64,000 nt of DNA from Trichoplax sp. H2 (Eukaryota; Placozoa; Uniplacotomia; Trichoplacea): contig NOWV01000154.1 of NCBI GenBank assembly GCA_003344405.1, positions 119,197 to 183,196 on the forward strand, in the 5' to 3' direction. Shown here in pieces: positions 1 to 12,414 of this stretch (its first letter is position 1; each line of letters begins with the position of its first letter). The translations under genes were made by a program, and so were the position numbers. The notes under the pieces were generated by a model. The model ran no database searches and was not told the origin of the DNA. It worked only from the letters and a program-made list of their open reading frames with translations.

Positions 1-3000
1 TATTTAAGCATGTGTATAGCGCATACTCCAACTGTCTTTGTCTTTTTGTATGATACTCACAAATCTTCCAAATTTGATAGGCAGGCCAAACTATTATTTT
101 TGACAACCTTCAGACGATTACCCTTCAAATTACTGTGTAATATAATATTCATTATAGTAGAAATAAATAAGTTCTTATGAGCTTGTTGGTCATAAATATT
201 GATTGAGGACGCTTAATAATTTTGAATAATTTTATTGACTAAATTTAACATGCAGATTTAGCCAAATCTCGTAAAGCAATTTCAATATTTACGTATTATT
301 AACCGTATATGTTAGCTTTAATTATTAATCTAATTATGTTTATCGATACGAACAGGCGAATGAGAGATTCCAAGCCACATAAAGAGTTGGCTTCAATTGT
401 AGTGATAGCATTGTGTTTAAGTCGCCTGAGATTTACAGAAGAGTAAACCTTGATCAAATTTCTAATCTATTACAAGCTACAATTTTTTAGCTAAGGAATA
501 ATACATAATAAATATTGTCGTTATTGATTAATATCTCACTAATGTTTGATTGTTCTTTCGAATAAAGATTCATTTAAATCATAAAATAAAACTTTACAGC
601 GTACATTTTTAGCACTACGCAATTTATAACAAATTAAATTTCATTGGATATATGATTTATCTTTTCTATGGTGAAATATTGATTCTCCTAATACAAATAG
701 AACTTTGATATGCTATGTTGCAAGTAGACACTATGGTAAGCAATTGTGCTCGAGATATTTTCATCTCATTAATGTCTTATGAAAAATATATCCATAATAA
801 GTAGAAATAAAATCCTTATTGATCCCTCTTCAATGATGCATAGAAGTAACGAAAAACAATTTAAATTTAAATCTAAGCTTAAGCGTTGGAATATAGCCAG
901 AATCGAACTATGCACACGCGTACTTATAAATGCGTACTGTAAACTTCAAACTTACAAATATTTCAAATTCAATAGGCAGCCAAAGTCACCTTGAGACATG
1001 GCTTTTAGACGATTGTTATCCAGAATTCTAGTGAAATTGCATTTTCATACAATACGTATAGAGGTAAGAATAGCATTGCCTAATTATATCTGTAATTTAA
1101 CCACTTATACTTAACACCTAAATGCTATACTTACAGGTACTGCAAATTTTGCAACATACAAAACGCTTTCGATTCAATATGTAGCAGAGCATTCGATCTT
1201 AACATCCTGTAAAAATTGAATATACGGATTTTAATGACCAGGTTATAAATGAAGTTTAAAGTAGTAGTATCGTACTGAGCGTATAGTAACCTTATTGATA
1301 AGTTTTTAGTTGAAGCTACTGTACATTTAACAATTTTAAATTTAATGCAGAAAGTAATTAGAAAACAAAAACTAAGATTTTGGAGCGCCTTTTACAGAGC
1401 TATACATTCGTATTAGTTCGATTAATTCTGCTAAGATTTTATTACGACATCAGAGCTTAGTGCTGATTTCATGTGCTTAATAATGATTTAAGCAACCATA
1501 TCCCAGCCTTGCAAAGATTTGTAACATGGGTAAACTTTTATCTTTTAAAATCAGCTAATATTACACTTATATTCTGACTTAAATTTATCATTATAAAACA
1601 TCTTAAAGTTACATTGAGTATAAATCTAACATTCTAAGAGACTAAGGTATCAAAACGCGAATAACTAAACAGTGCAACCGTCAAACAATCAAGTGTAAAC
1701 TAAGAATGGGTTTGGAAGCCTAGGATAGTGCTACTTACAATAATTTTAAATTACTTAGGCAATTAAATGATCCAAATGTAAGAGCTTGTAGCCGATTGGC
1801 TTCTAAAGACCTTATAAAAGATGCTAGCATAAATAAACCTTACCGATATAGCAATCTAGAAAATAGAATGAATTTTAAATCTTACAGATTGGTTAGATGT
1901 GGTAATCTGCAGAACGCATCAGTCTCGATAACCTCGATAAGACTACTAGTAATGTTCCTACGGCAAATAATCATAGATAAGAATGGCCTTATAAATTTTC
2001 ATTTGCTTATCATCCTTTTAAAATTGATATGAACAATTGGACACGGCAAGATGCTCCGTTAGATTCTTGTAAATGTACTTTATACAAATACTATGAAAAG
2101 AGTCGATCCTTTGTATCTGTCCATTTCTACTATGATAAAAAAGCTGCTACTGAATTATTCTCCATGATACATTGTACTCAATGTTAATATCATAACAATA
2201 TTGCAGCATATTAACGTTTTTAGATTCTTGATATAGATGAATTTGCTCTGTAATCTAACAGTGAGATCGAACATATAGGCAATTCTTATAATCGTATTAA
2301 TTAATATTCTGAAATGTACCGTAATCTAGAGCCTCAATCTTACCCTTACAACTAAACTAGGATGTATGCTTTCGAAAGTTCCAAATAATACAGTATCATA
2401 TCGTTTGAGATACATGTCATGTCGTAAGATAAAATAGGCACAACTTGACAGAGATGAAAAAAGTTATATCCTAAATCAGGAAGATAACATTATACACATT
2501 CGAATACTTACAACACGATCAACTCTGGGTAGTTAATGAAGCTTCTCGCTTTTATCTTTCTGATACTAGTATTATTGATTATCCTAAGCGATAAAAACTT
2601 AAATATCATCACGTAGATCAAGCAAGTAGTAAAATTTTGGCATAATTCGAAAGATATAATGAGGAATAATATCGGTAAGAGAGCTACAGCTATTAGACGT
2701 GTGGTTAGTAAAAGAACGCGTAGAGTACCACTTGCTAATTTTAGTTAGGAAGCTATATTTTATTTCTATTTGGATTCTTTGCAATACATTATTTTAATTA
2801 TTAAAAAAATATAGATTGACTAAATAATCAATTTCAGTAATAGTGGACTGTATAAGATCATTCATTCTTCGCGTAAGCAGCACGTGAAGGCAGATCAATA
2901 ATTAAAATTATATTAGTATACGTATTGATTACGTTAAAGGATTTATAGCCTAGCCTGTTTTGATTAGTCTTAAATATACCGTAATAAATGAAGTAATTTG

Positions 3001-6000
3001 AACATAAACTATGAATAAAATATTTCTATTAATGATTATACTAACAGTGACTTCACATATCTTATGCCAGTATAGTTAATGTCGGGCAATGCTATTAAGT
3101 TACTACTCGAGCAACTTATAGATGAATTGCTGCAATTGCAGATGCTTGGACAACCATTACTGATTGCTATTAGAAATTATAATAATAATTCAGCATATGA
3201 CACGAAAATAAAGAAAAGCCTTACATCAATATTTCATATTTAAATTTCTACCTGCAATTCCACAACTACAGGCTATTACAAGCCAAACGACAGCTATGAA
3301 GTTAATGCAGAGAATCCACTGGGATTTCATATCTGATGTACAGTACCGTAATGGACGATTCCTTTATAAAATCCAATTTAAGAATATTAAAGCAACTACT
3401 CTGGCCAAGTTCTAGGTCTTGGATTAGACCGAATCTTTACCTTCAGTATTAACGAGATAGTGTAAGCGATTTGACTGCTATAAAATTAAAATTGACAGCA
3501 AAATATCAGTTATTCTTATAATCTATCATTTAATCCGTTAAATATTTATAATTTATGTAATTACAGTAATTTCAGTTTACTTGAAAGTACTTATGTACTA
3601 ATCTTTCTTAACCTAGAATTGCTAGATACTTATCTTGAATACCGTATGCCAAGTGCCTGTATCAGCTATTAAAATTCCTAAAATAGAATTTATTCTTAAG
3701 CTTTAAATCCAGTACTACCTGTATTCTAATGATATAATAGCTATACCAGTGTCAATAATCAGATTTTCATAGTTTATATATATATACCTGATCCTTTTGA
3801 AAAGGTTTTTGAACCTAAATTTCGTAATTGTATAGAAAAAAATTCCCCTTTTATGAGGCTAACCCCGAAATGATTTTAGCTTAATAGAAAATTTCAAGTT
3901 TATAACGCGATTAGTGACTCAGTAACCAGATTAGCGTTAACATGCGACCATAATACTAATTGAAAAAAAATAATTAGATTAGGGTATTTGTATGCAGTAC
4001 TCATTTCAAGAATCAAGACTTGCTTAGTCACAGGTTGCCTTTGGATAAAGCCTATTTCTCAGAAAAATGTGTCAGCTCATGAAAGTCGAATTTAACACCG
4101 TTCAGGCTATTCAAGTTAGGCATATGATTCCTTTATCATAAACACATGGACAGTAAAAATTACAGGCTATTTGTAATGCGTCATAGCTATCAAATTACGT
4201 ATAAGTAAATAAATATATAGCAACTGAAGTTCCTAACAGCAACAGATATGCAATATCAAACTCGATAAAAGAGTAAACTACGAGTATTTCGTTGTTGATA
4301 AAATTTTCAGTTATAATGAGTTTATCATTGTATCTTTTCAAAGATTTGTAAGAGTCGCTTTAAGCAACTTGCTTTTTGCACTGTACTCAAGCCTCCAAAA
4401 ACAATTTTACACGATGAACTATCTTAACTATTTCATTCACGACCCGGATTGCATTGATAGATATATTGGAAGGCCTCCCTCCTTGGAATTATTATGTGCT
4501 ATCTCAGAAATTGGTACACGATTTTTATGCAATTACTCGGTCCGTAAAATCTTGTATGGAATTATTTAATCCAGCTGATTTGCTTTTCTAGAATTTATTC
4601 ATGACGTCTATCTGCCATCTATGGATCAATTTAATCTTGGTAATAGCTTATGCCATACTCATAGTGTATAAATGTACTTCATTCATCCTCTAGTTAAGCT
4701 TTATAGCTGTTAAGATAGGTATTACAAAGCTGAAAATAAAATAACAGTAATGAAATCGCTATAACTCGTATTAACATAATGACGAGAAAAATTTGCCAAA
4801 ATCGATTTAGGAATGATTCTGGCAGCTTTGATGTAGCACTACAGTAACAAAAGTTACATGTGTGCAATATCGGATAAAGTAATTACTAATTATAAAGATA
4901 ATATCGTATAACACTGATAAGAACTCAGTATTTCTAGATTAAGCCTCGTTTACATAAACTCTATAAACGGTAAAGAATATCAAACTGCGAAACAACAATC
5001 TATCAAGGGCGTATGCTAAATGTTGTTCGTGTAACTAGACACTTCAGTTTTGTTGCGTTATACTCATATTAGGAATAAATATGGTTTATAAATGGTAAAT
5101 AGGACGTTTAAAGAACAGCAGTCACACTTATGATTTTTAGGCACCATCTTATTGAAAATAATAAGCAGTAACTAAGACACGTTCGTACTAGCAATAAATC
5201 TGTTTCGTAAATGGTAAATAGTGCAATTAAATAACGGTAGTCACACTAACGATGTTGAGATATCGGTCTGATTATATAGAGTAATACGCAATAGCTAAAG
5301 TATCATGCCGCTATTTTCAGTACAATACACAGCATTATAGGTTTGCTATCATTACTGGCTGGAGTAGACGTCAACATTTCCATAAGTACGATTTGAGTAT
5401 ACATAAATTCGATAGAGTACGGGTGCCCTAAATACTTTATGATAACTATGATCATGCACCTATGGCATGAAAGCCGTAAGTTATACTGTTACTACTGTAT
5501 TAGTGATCAAAGCGTAAAAACGTAGTCTCGACGTTCAAGATTGAACCAATTTCTTACCCTTTGAACAATCCACTAACAATGTGTTGATAACATGTTCATG
5601 ATAATTATAATAGCATTATGCCACCATATGGATACTTGAATTGCTAATAACAATGAAAGAATTTCTGATGAATATTATATTCAGAAATTGGAAGTCCATT
5701 GTAATATTAAAGCCTGTATGCAAAATAGATCAACAACGCTTTACTTGTATCAACATCTAGAATATGAGTGAGATGTTATCCATTAATATCGATTATTGAA
5801 TATTTATGGAATAGATATCATAAAATTTTATTCCATTTCACTGAATTAAAGTAAATTGTAATTTTGGCGATTTCTATAAAGCATTATATAAATTAACGAA
5901 AAGTAGCAAATCCAAGTATATAGCATTGCAAGGCAAAGCATCTATAGTACCCTATCCGATTTTAGATTTAAAAATTTTACTAGATATGATAATTTCTATA

Positions 6001-6970
6001 AAGAGTGAAAGCTTATCTCCGGGTATTTTTACTATTTAGGTAGTAAATCAATGATCCAAACATTTGTTACCAACACGCATTGTGTGAGCATTAATATAAC
6101 TGATAGAATAATACGTTAATTCTAGTTATAGTTTCGATCAGACAGTCCTACCTATGACGCAAAATAATACCTTCATTGAGTAATAAATGAAAATTTTATA
6201 GAATTCGATCTTAAATCGGTTACTTTGATTGAATAATTCAATTAGAGAGACAATGTATTATATGATATATGAGTAATTAATAATTGTAATTAATCTTTAT
6301 GCACAAGAAAATTACTTTTATCGAAGGTACTGTATACTAAGTTGCCTTACTGTAACGTTACTGAAATGTTATTTAATCTTTACCGTACATTACCACAACT
6401 TAATTAAATTTAAATTTCAGTCATAACATTAAGTACATAAATGATACTATGATAAGTACTAGGATTGTGAAGATTAAACAATCGATTAACAATTACTTAA
6501 AATATTAAGGAGTTTAATATGGATAAAATAATAAATAGATTGCAGAACTTTAGTAAGATTCGAAAGCTTCAAAATTTATTTTAATTAAGCGTTGCTTCGA
6601 CCTTACGCTTTGTTAGTATTGTAATACTTCATGTTGCCAATATGGTAACATGTGGTGATTTATACCCGCGATATAATACGCTAGTTTAGATGATACAAGA
6701 GCATTGTGATAACCTATATGCGAACTGATTGTTAGCAAGGCCTTTATTAATAGATGATTTTAAACTGCTGAGTTGTAAAGCATTTGTTATAAAACAAACA
6801 CGTATTACGCCTTTACAGATGTTAAATATCCTTATTCATCTATAAACGTAAAATCTTCTATCGTACTACACAACAAGATAGCGATGATAATGATATTCTA
6901 CAAATGATTTGCTATATATAATCAAATCTGTGACCTACGCCTTCCGTAGTATGATACTTCTTTAGTAGCA
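1..6970. other. gene-free AT-rich stretch upstream of the HUNK-like gene
   Basis: No exon with a recognisable family signature was found on either strand. Short open stretches (for example 2029-2187 and 3079-3243 on the plus strand) are no longer than expected by chance at this base composition, and no homology was recognised. The only internal structure seen is a degenerate tandem repeat at about 4945-5310, listed separately. The last few hundred bases presumably hold the promoter of the kinase gene starting at 6971, but no core promoter element stands out. Confidence 0.6.
4945..5310. repeat. degenerate tandem repeat, period about 119-125 bp
   Basis: Two adjacent copies share the core AATGGTAAATAG (5091-5102 and 5210-5221, exactly 119 bp apart), an upstream AATAAAT element and a downstream GTCACACT element (5121 and 5240 regions). 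A more diverged third copy lies 125 bp upstream, with ATAAACGGTAAA at 4963. By eye the two better copies are about 65-75 percent identical. The sequence has no coding signature and is probably an old minisatellite or local duplication. Confidence 0.55.
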
Positions 6971-9865
6971 ATGGCAACTGCGTCAAATAGTCGATGTAAT
7001 AGTTTCAGCGTTCAAAACGATGCTTGGTCTAAAGAAATTTGTTTTTTCCCCATGTCGAAACTCGAACATTATGAATTCGAGAAAAGAATTAGCTGCTATC
7101 TAATTGGTAAAAGAATTGGCCAAGGTTTATTTGCTGCCATTCACGAAGGCTTACACATTGTTACCGGAGAGAAGGTCAGTAGGGTATACGTATATAAATG
7201 ATTATTAAACGAAAATATTAATTGATTTTTAAATATTTAAATCTGTAATGTTAGTCTTGATTTCGATGTAGAACTATTTAAAAAGAGAGTAGCGCACCAT
7301 AAATGGGGACTGACATGATCTTGTCCATCTTAGATATTACAGTATTTAGTAGTTAAATACAGTGATTTTGTGCGTAATCAATTATCATGATCTCAGATTA
7401 GCCATACGGTATCATAATCTTTTATTGCAATATTTTAATGAAATAGGATACTTTAATATGAATGAGAAAAATTAGCATAGTAAAGTTTAAAATTCTACTA
7501 TAGCTTAAATCAGCTTTGAAGCGAAGGCTAATAAATACAGCCATTTTAAAATAGTTTTTGATAGATTTATTGACTATTATCATTTTGACAGTTAAAATTT
7601 CAGTTAAAATTTTTGTTTATGAATATATACTGTTTATTAGTTGATTTTATAATTAAAACGATAAAGTACAAGCTTAATCTGCTACGAAATAATTGTTCCG
7701 AAAAACTTAGTATTTTTACTAAATCCTAATTCAGTATCTTATGTTCATTAACTGAACGAGGTTCAAAATCAAAAGGGCTTATTACGAACTATGCGAATGG
7801 CTATATAATTCTTAGGGAATAAACACTTTGTTACATCAATTTCAGTGCCACATACACATATATGGCAGTCTTACCTTTGCTTTATTTCAAACTACTTCAA
7901 AATACCCAAATTTCATCTGTATCCTAATTTGCAGGTAGCTATTAAGGTTCTGGATAAACAAAAATTGCGGAATGACTTTTATGCCAACAGACACTTATAT
8001 CGTGAAGCTAAAATTCTTCGATATATCAGTCATCCTCGCGTGGTTCAACTGCTAGAAACTTTTGAAACAGACAATAACTACTACCTTACTATGGAATTAA
8101 TTTGTAATACATCTTTGGCAGACATTCTGGAGGAGAACGGGAAACTGTCTGAAGATCGAACCAAAAAGTATATTAAGCAAATAATTGAAGCGACTGATTA
8201 TTTACACGCACAAGATATAATCCACCGGTAAGTCTACTAGTTAAAATTTTGACAAATTTAATGACGAGATGCTATTTCTACATTTTTTGATCAAATGCTT
8301 TCAAAGTTATCTTTTGAAGATTATTTCAAATTATGACATGTAATGATTTTTGATGACTTTTTGGTATAATTTGTATCTTGATATACGTGTGCTAGAGATT
8401 TAAAGCTTGAAAATATACTAGTTGATGAAGATGATAGCATTAAAATTATTGGTAAGATATGAATTAGTATCCATACTACAAACCTTAGATCCTTGACTAA
8501 TCTTGGTACTGCAGATTTTGGACTTAGCACTTTTACGAAAACTCGGCGTGAAAAAGCCAATGTATTCTTTATTCGTAAACTGTGTCAGTCTCAATGCGGT
8601 TCGCCAGCCTATACAGCTCCAGAGTTATTAGCAATTGATGAGTATGGTCCTAAAGCGGACATATGGAGTATGTAAGTAATATTTTATTTAAGTTTAATTA
8701 GCCCATTCATGCTTTATTGTTACATACCGTACCATGAGCGTAATCTCTAGCATTACAGTTATTTGAAGTCTCATAATTCAACAGTTTTAACGCAATTTTG
8801 GAATTGAATTTCTCCTTTATAAATAATCGCCAATTTTTCTTCAGAGGTGTCGATATGTTTGCTATGCTTACAGCATCGCTGCCATTTACTACTCAATCAG
8901 CCGATATTAAAGAACTTCATCAAAAGATCATGAGTTTTCAAATCAACCCCGTTCCAGACAGTCTCTCTGAAGGTACTCGATTTTATTTATTAGCGTCTGT
9001 TACGCCAAGAATAAGGCACTATATATTTTAAGAGTAAAGAACCTGACATATAATTTGAGAAGATAAATCACTTCTAAGGAATAGATTGAATGAATTTAGC
9101 TACTTCAAATTTTTTAATTTCTAAAAGTCAGGCATAACAATCTATGATTAAACCTAATTACACTTACTCAAAATCTTTTATCCAATACATAGATGATCAT
9201 AATAATAATGAACTTGACAATTATGTTTAAATTTTTTTACACTTAGTTTGTCAAGTAGTATTAGTACTTAAAAGCTAAATACACGGTACTGAAATCAAAC
9301 AGGCATAAAAATAGAATTTGACAGACAAGAATTTTATTTCGAGTTATCATTATTTTTGGCAGATGCGATCGATTTAATGTTCAAATTTCTAAGTGTGGAC
9401 CCAAGAGAAAGAATTTCACTTTCAAATGCTAGGAAACATAAGTGGCTAAGCAATTCCTGCAATAATAATCTGCAGCATCTGGACATGCTTAACGATTCAG
9501 TTACACTTCCCAAAGATATTGAGAAACAAATAATCAGAGCCATGCACAAAAAGCTTGGTTTAAGTCAAGAAAGTATAACAAGAGCTATCAAATTAAAGAT
9601 TCCGAGCTATGCTTCTGCTACTTTTAAGCTTACTCTAGCAAAAATTCAGCGATATCATACGAAACTCTACAGAAGTATAACAAATGATCTATCAGAGTTT
9701 CATATAGCATCTTCCAAAAAGTTAATTCAGACACACAGCGATAACAAAATGAAAGCTAGTGATGAGAGTCTTCCCAGCAGCAAAATTGAACCGAATAAGA
9801 AAGGTATCATAAATCGCCACAAACGCCCGTCAAAGAAAGATACTCATCATCCTACTAGTTCATAG
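6971..9865 (+). CDS. HUNK: HUNK-like AMPK-related Ser/Thr protein kinase (6 exons, 446 aa)
   Basis: Exons are 6971-7174, 7935-8227, 8396-8451, 8515-8671, 8845-8972 and 9363-9865. All introns are GT-AG and phases close to 1341 nt. The start is the first ATG of an open exon. The kinase domain begins near residue 45. It has a Gly loop (GQGLFAAIHEG), the ATP-binding lysine in VAIK (K72), HRDLKLEN (catalytic D167, N172), DFG (185-187), GSPAYTAPE and a WSIGVDMFAMLT segment. The run EGLHIVTGEKVAIKVLDK is close to vertebrate HUNK. After the kinase domain, residues about 330-380 resemble the UBA-like/autoinhibitory helix region of AMPK-related kinases, followed by a basic, Ser-rich tail. At 446 aa it is much shorter than vertebrate HUNK (about 714 aa). 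The activation loop has Ser (S210) where LKB1-activated relatives have Thr. It is tail to tail with YRDC. Family assignment is firm; exact orthology is inferred. Confidence 0.85.
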
Positions 9866-11567
9866 TTGTACGTATGTAATGGTTAACAAAATAAGGGCAA
9901 AATATGATTAATTAAATAATAGTGCACTTTACAAGCTATAGCAAGCTTGCAAATGTTAAGAATTTCATATGTACAGCATACTATATAACTTAGCATGAAT
10001 TTAATTGATTTAATGAATATAGCTAAGACATAAACTAATAATACGATCGGAAGAGTTCCAAAATATAATAATAGACATGTATGTATTTAACTAGAGAAAG
10101 CAAAAAGTGATAATTGCAATAATTACAAACCTTTAAGAATTCATCTTCAGGAACATACTATCAATAATAAATTTGAGAGATAGTAAAATTTCGAACTAAA
10201 GAATATGTAACAGCTGTATACATTACATTTTACGTAAAAATACATTTCACGTTCTCAAAATCATATTATGATATCAATCGCAAAGCAATTTTGGTATTGT
10301 GCTACGTTGGATAATTCCGAGTCTAACTGTCTATAATTAATTCAGTTTATCGTATCTGAGGAATTAATTTGAATTATAAACACTAAGTGAAAATTTGCTA
10401 AATCTCGTCTATGCCATTATCAGCAAAGTATGCCTAAGAATACAAATTAAAATCCTGTAATACTTTATTATATCAGGAAATAATACTTTTTAGTTATGAT
10501 TTAAAGTATTTATATCTTAAATTTCATGTATATCACTTATTGTAATTTTTACAAAAGAGGACATTATATCCAAATATCAATTCCTAATCTGTGTGATACA
10601 GCACAGTTACAATATTGCTAGATTTTTATTTATCATGTATTTAAGCTAAAATTTACTGATATACTGTATCTTAAAAACATCTTCTCCTTCCAATTCAATA
10701 AATGTGCTCTTAAATATAAATAATAAAACAGAAATAGGTATGGATGTATTCTTATCACATAACGCAATCCTCAAAATTTCTACCCAAAAATATTCCACCA
10801 AACACACGAAATAAGTGTTAAGGAGCAAATGCTAGATTTTCAGACAATCAGCAGTACGGTAATTATAAAACAAAGATTAATTTTAGTACTGCAAAGATCG
10901 AACGAATCTAACAGTTAAAGTTTCTATAGAATTAGTATTCAATTATAGTAACGTTATGACTGTTAATTATTTAGAAGTCTTTAACTTGACAGGCAGTAGG
11001 TTTTTCTTGACGAGGTACAAGCTAATTTGATACACGATTGTCTTCATTAATCGTGTATCAATTAAATCTATTTTACTGCTGATATTAGATCTTGTGTGCA
11101 ACGTATATACAATAGATACTTCCATAAGTTCGTTGTTACGCAGAAACCGATAATAAACAGAGTACACCAGCTGTACTGTAGGGGCACGACCAAGCAAGAA
11201 AATATAGTGCAATACCAACCAAATGCGACACAATATATCAAATCCAAAAGATTTTATTTAGATTTTGGCAATTCGATTAAGGAAGATATATAACTTAGTG
11301 TTAAATAAAGTTTTGCATATGTTACACTTCACCATAGAGGTCTTGCATCAGCTCAGTTGTCTTTACTATCGATCAATTCTATTAAGCCGTATTTATTTAC
11401 CAGTAGCTTTACCGTATTTTCAAAGGCACTATAATTTGCACATGAATAGATTAATGCGTAAGCTGACTAGTATATCTAATAATAATTGCCTAACTTAGTT
11501 ACTATAGCACAATAAGTAATAATGAAATCGAGTTTTGTATTTCTTAAAAATAATATTTTATACAGCC
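9866..11567. other. convergent intergenic region between the kinase and YRDC
   Basis: This AT-rich spacer lies between two genes that face each other. Short open frames here (for example around 10646-10828 and 10967-11498) overlap on opposite strands and resemble no family. It contains a perfect 13-bp stem inverted repeat at 11027-11061 (separate entry). A possible minus-strand AATAAA for YRDC lies at 11253-11258 (reading TTTATT on the plus strand). Confidence 0.6.
11027..11061. repeat. perfect 13-bp inverted repeat (hairpin) with 9-nt loop
   Basis: The left arm TTGATACACGATT (11027-11039) and right arm AATCGTGTATCAA (11049-11061) are exact reverse complements, separated by GTCTTCATT. The hairpin lies about 510 bp beyond the YRDC stop codon, in the convergent intergenic region. 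It could be a 3'-end RNA structure or a transposon footprint. No function is assigned. Confidence 0.75.
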
Positions 11568-12414
11568 CTACCTTCCCTTCCTTATAATCTTAAAATATCC
11601 TTCCACTGACAAGTTAATAACAGTTGATCCTAAACGAGATGACTGGTCATCTCCACTCTGTGAAATTCTTCCACCATCAAAGATAACGTCTAACTGATCC
11701 CAAAGGGATTGAAACTCATCAATGGCTAAGCTGCTAAGCGCAAGACTTTTATTGGCACTAGTTAATGCTAATGGTTGATCACATGCTCTAGCGACCTCTC
11801 GAATGAATGGAAAGTCAGGAATACGAATACCAACTAAATTTGTATTAGGATTAAGTTTAGGATTTAAAACTGGATGGCGTTGGAATACCAAAGTTACCGG
11901 GCCAGGTAGGAGATCGTATAGAAGAGCATCACAAACACATACCGAACACCATCTATGCAGAAAGCAATTAATTATATTACATACATCGAATATATATGAA
12001 TAAAGAATCAATTTCTAATCATCAATTCGGTTATCATAAGTAGTAAATGGACGTAAATGTACTTGCCTTTTTAAATCAGCAACATCGCCTACGCAGATAG
12101 AAATTGGATTATCTCTCCTACGACCTTTAGTATTGTATAATTTATCGACAGCATTAGGGAGCTGGGCTAAAGCAGCAATACCATAGATAGTATCAGTAGG
12201 TAAAGCAATAATGTTGCCAGCTTGCAAACTTTCCTTGGCTGCGCTAACCGCTGTCTGAGTAACTTGATCGTGTACTGACTAACAGCAAATAAGATTTCAT
12301 TCAATATTCTCCTATACTTTATTGCTCTCTATATAAATTACATTCAATTTATATAGATTGGCCGTAACATACACGTATATTGTACATTGTACAATGTCTA
12401 TTCGAGATCAACAT
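11568..12414 (-). CDS. YRDC: YRDC, threonylcarbamoyl-AMP synthase (Sua5/YrdC family)
   Basis: The enzyme makes threonylcarbamoyl-AMP from Thr, bicarbonate and ATP, for the universal t6A37 tRNA modification completed by the KEOPS/OSGEP machinery. Exons on the minus strand are 12414-12373 (tentative, 14 codons), 12278-12067 and 11952-11568, giving 212 aa. Recognisable motifs are IIALPTDTIYGIAAL, the KGRRRDNP nucleotide-binding K/R segment, LLPGPVTLV, LVGIRIPD, the LALTSAN motif and LGSTVINLS. The join at residues LKR/WCSV gives exactly the spacing of human YRDC, but only if intron 2 uses a GC donor (AG|GCAAGT). Exon 1 was chosen because its ATG frame, GTATGT donor and phase fit; it is short for a mitochondrial presequence and may be wrong. 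The C-terminus (IIRKGR, then stop) is shorter than in human, and a further exon through the GTAGGG after 11571 cannot be excluded. Palindromic GTAC repeats lie about 730 bp upstream. Confidence 0.88.
11953..12066 (-). other. GC-AG intron in YRDC
   Basis: The donor reads AG|GCAAGT on the minus strand (GC at 12066-12065) and the acceptor is GCATAG ending at 11953. Only this donor restores both the frame and the family spacing. The GT candidates nearby (CAA|GTACAT and C|GTCCAT) give the wrong phase. Confidence 0.75.

Noticed and set aside
2029-3420. Short adjacent open frames that might be a decayed transposon gene
   Set aside because: Lengths (about 50-60 codons) are expected by chance at this AT content, and no transposase or polymerase motif was found.
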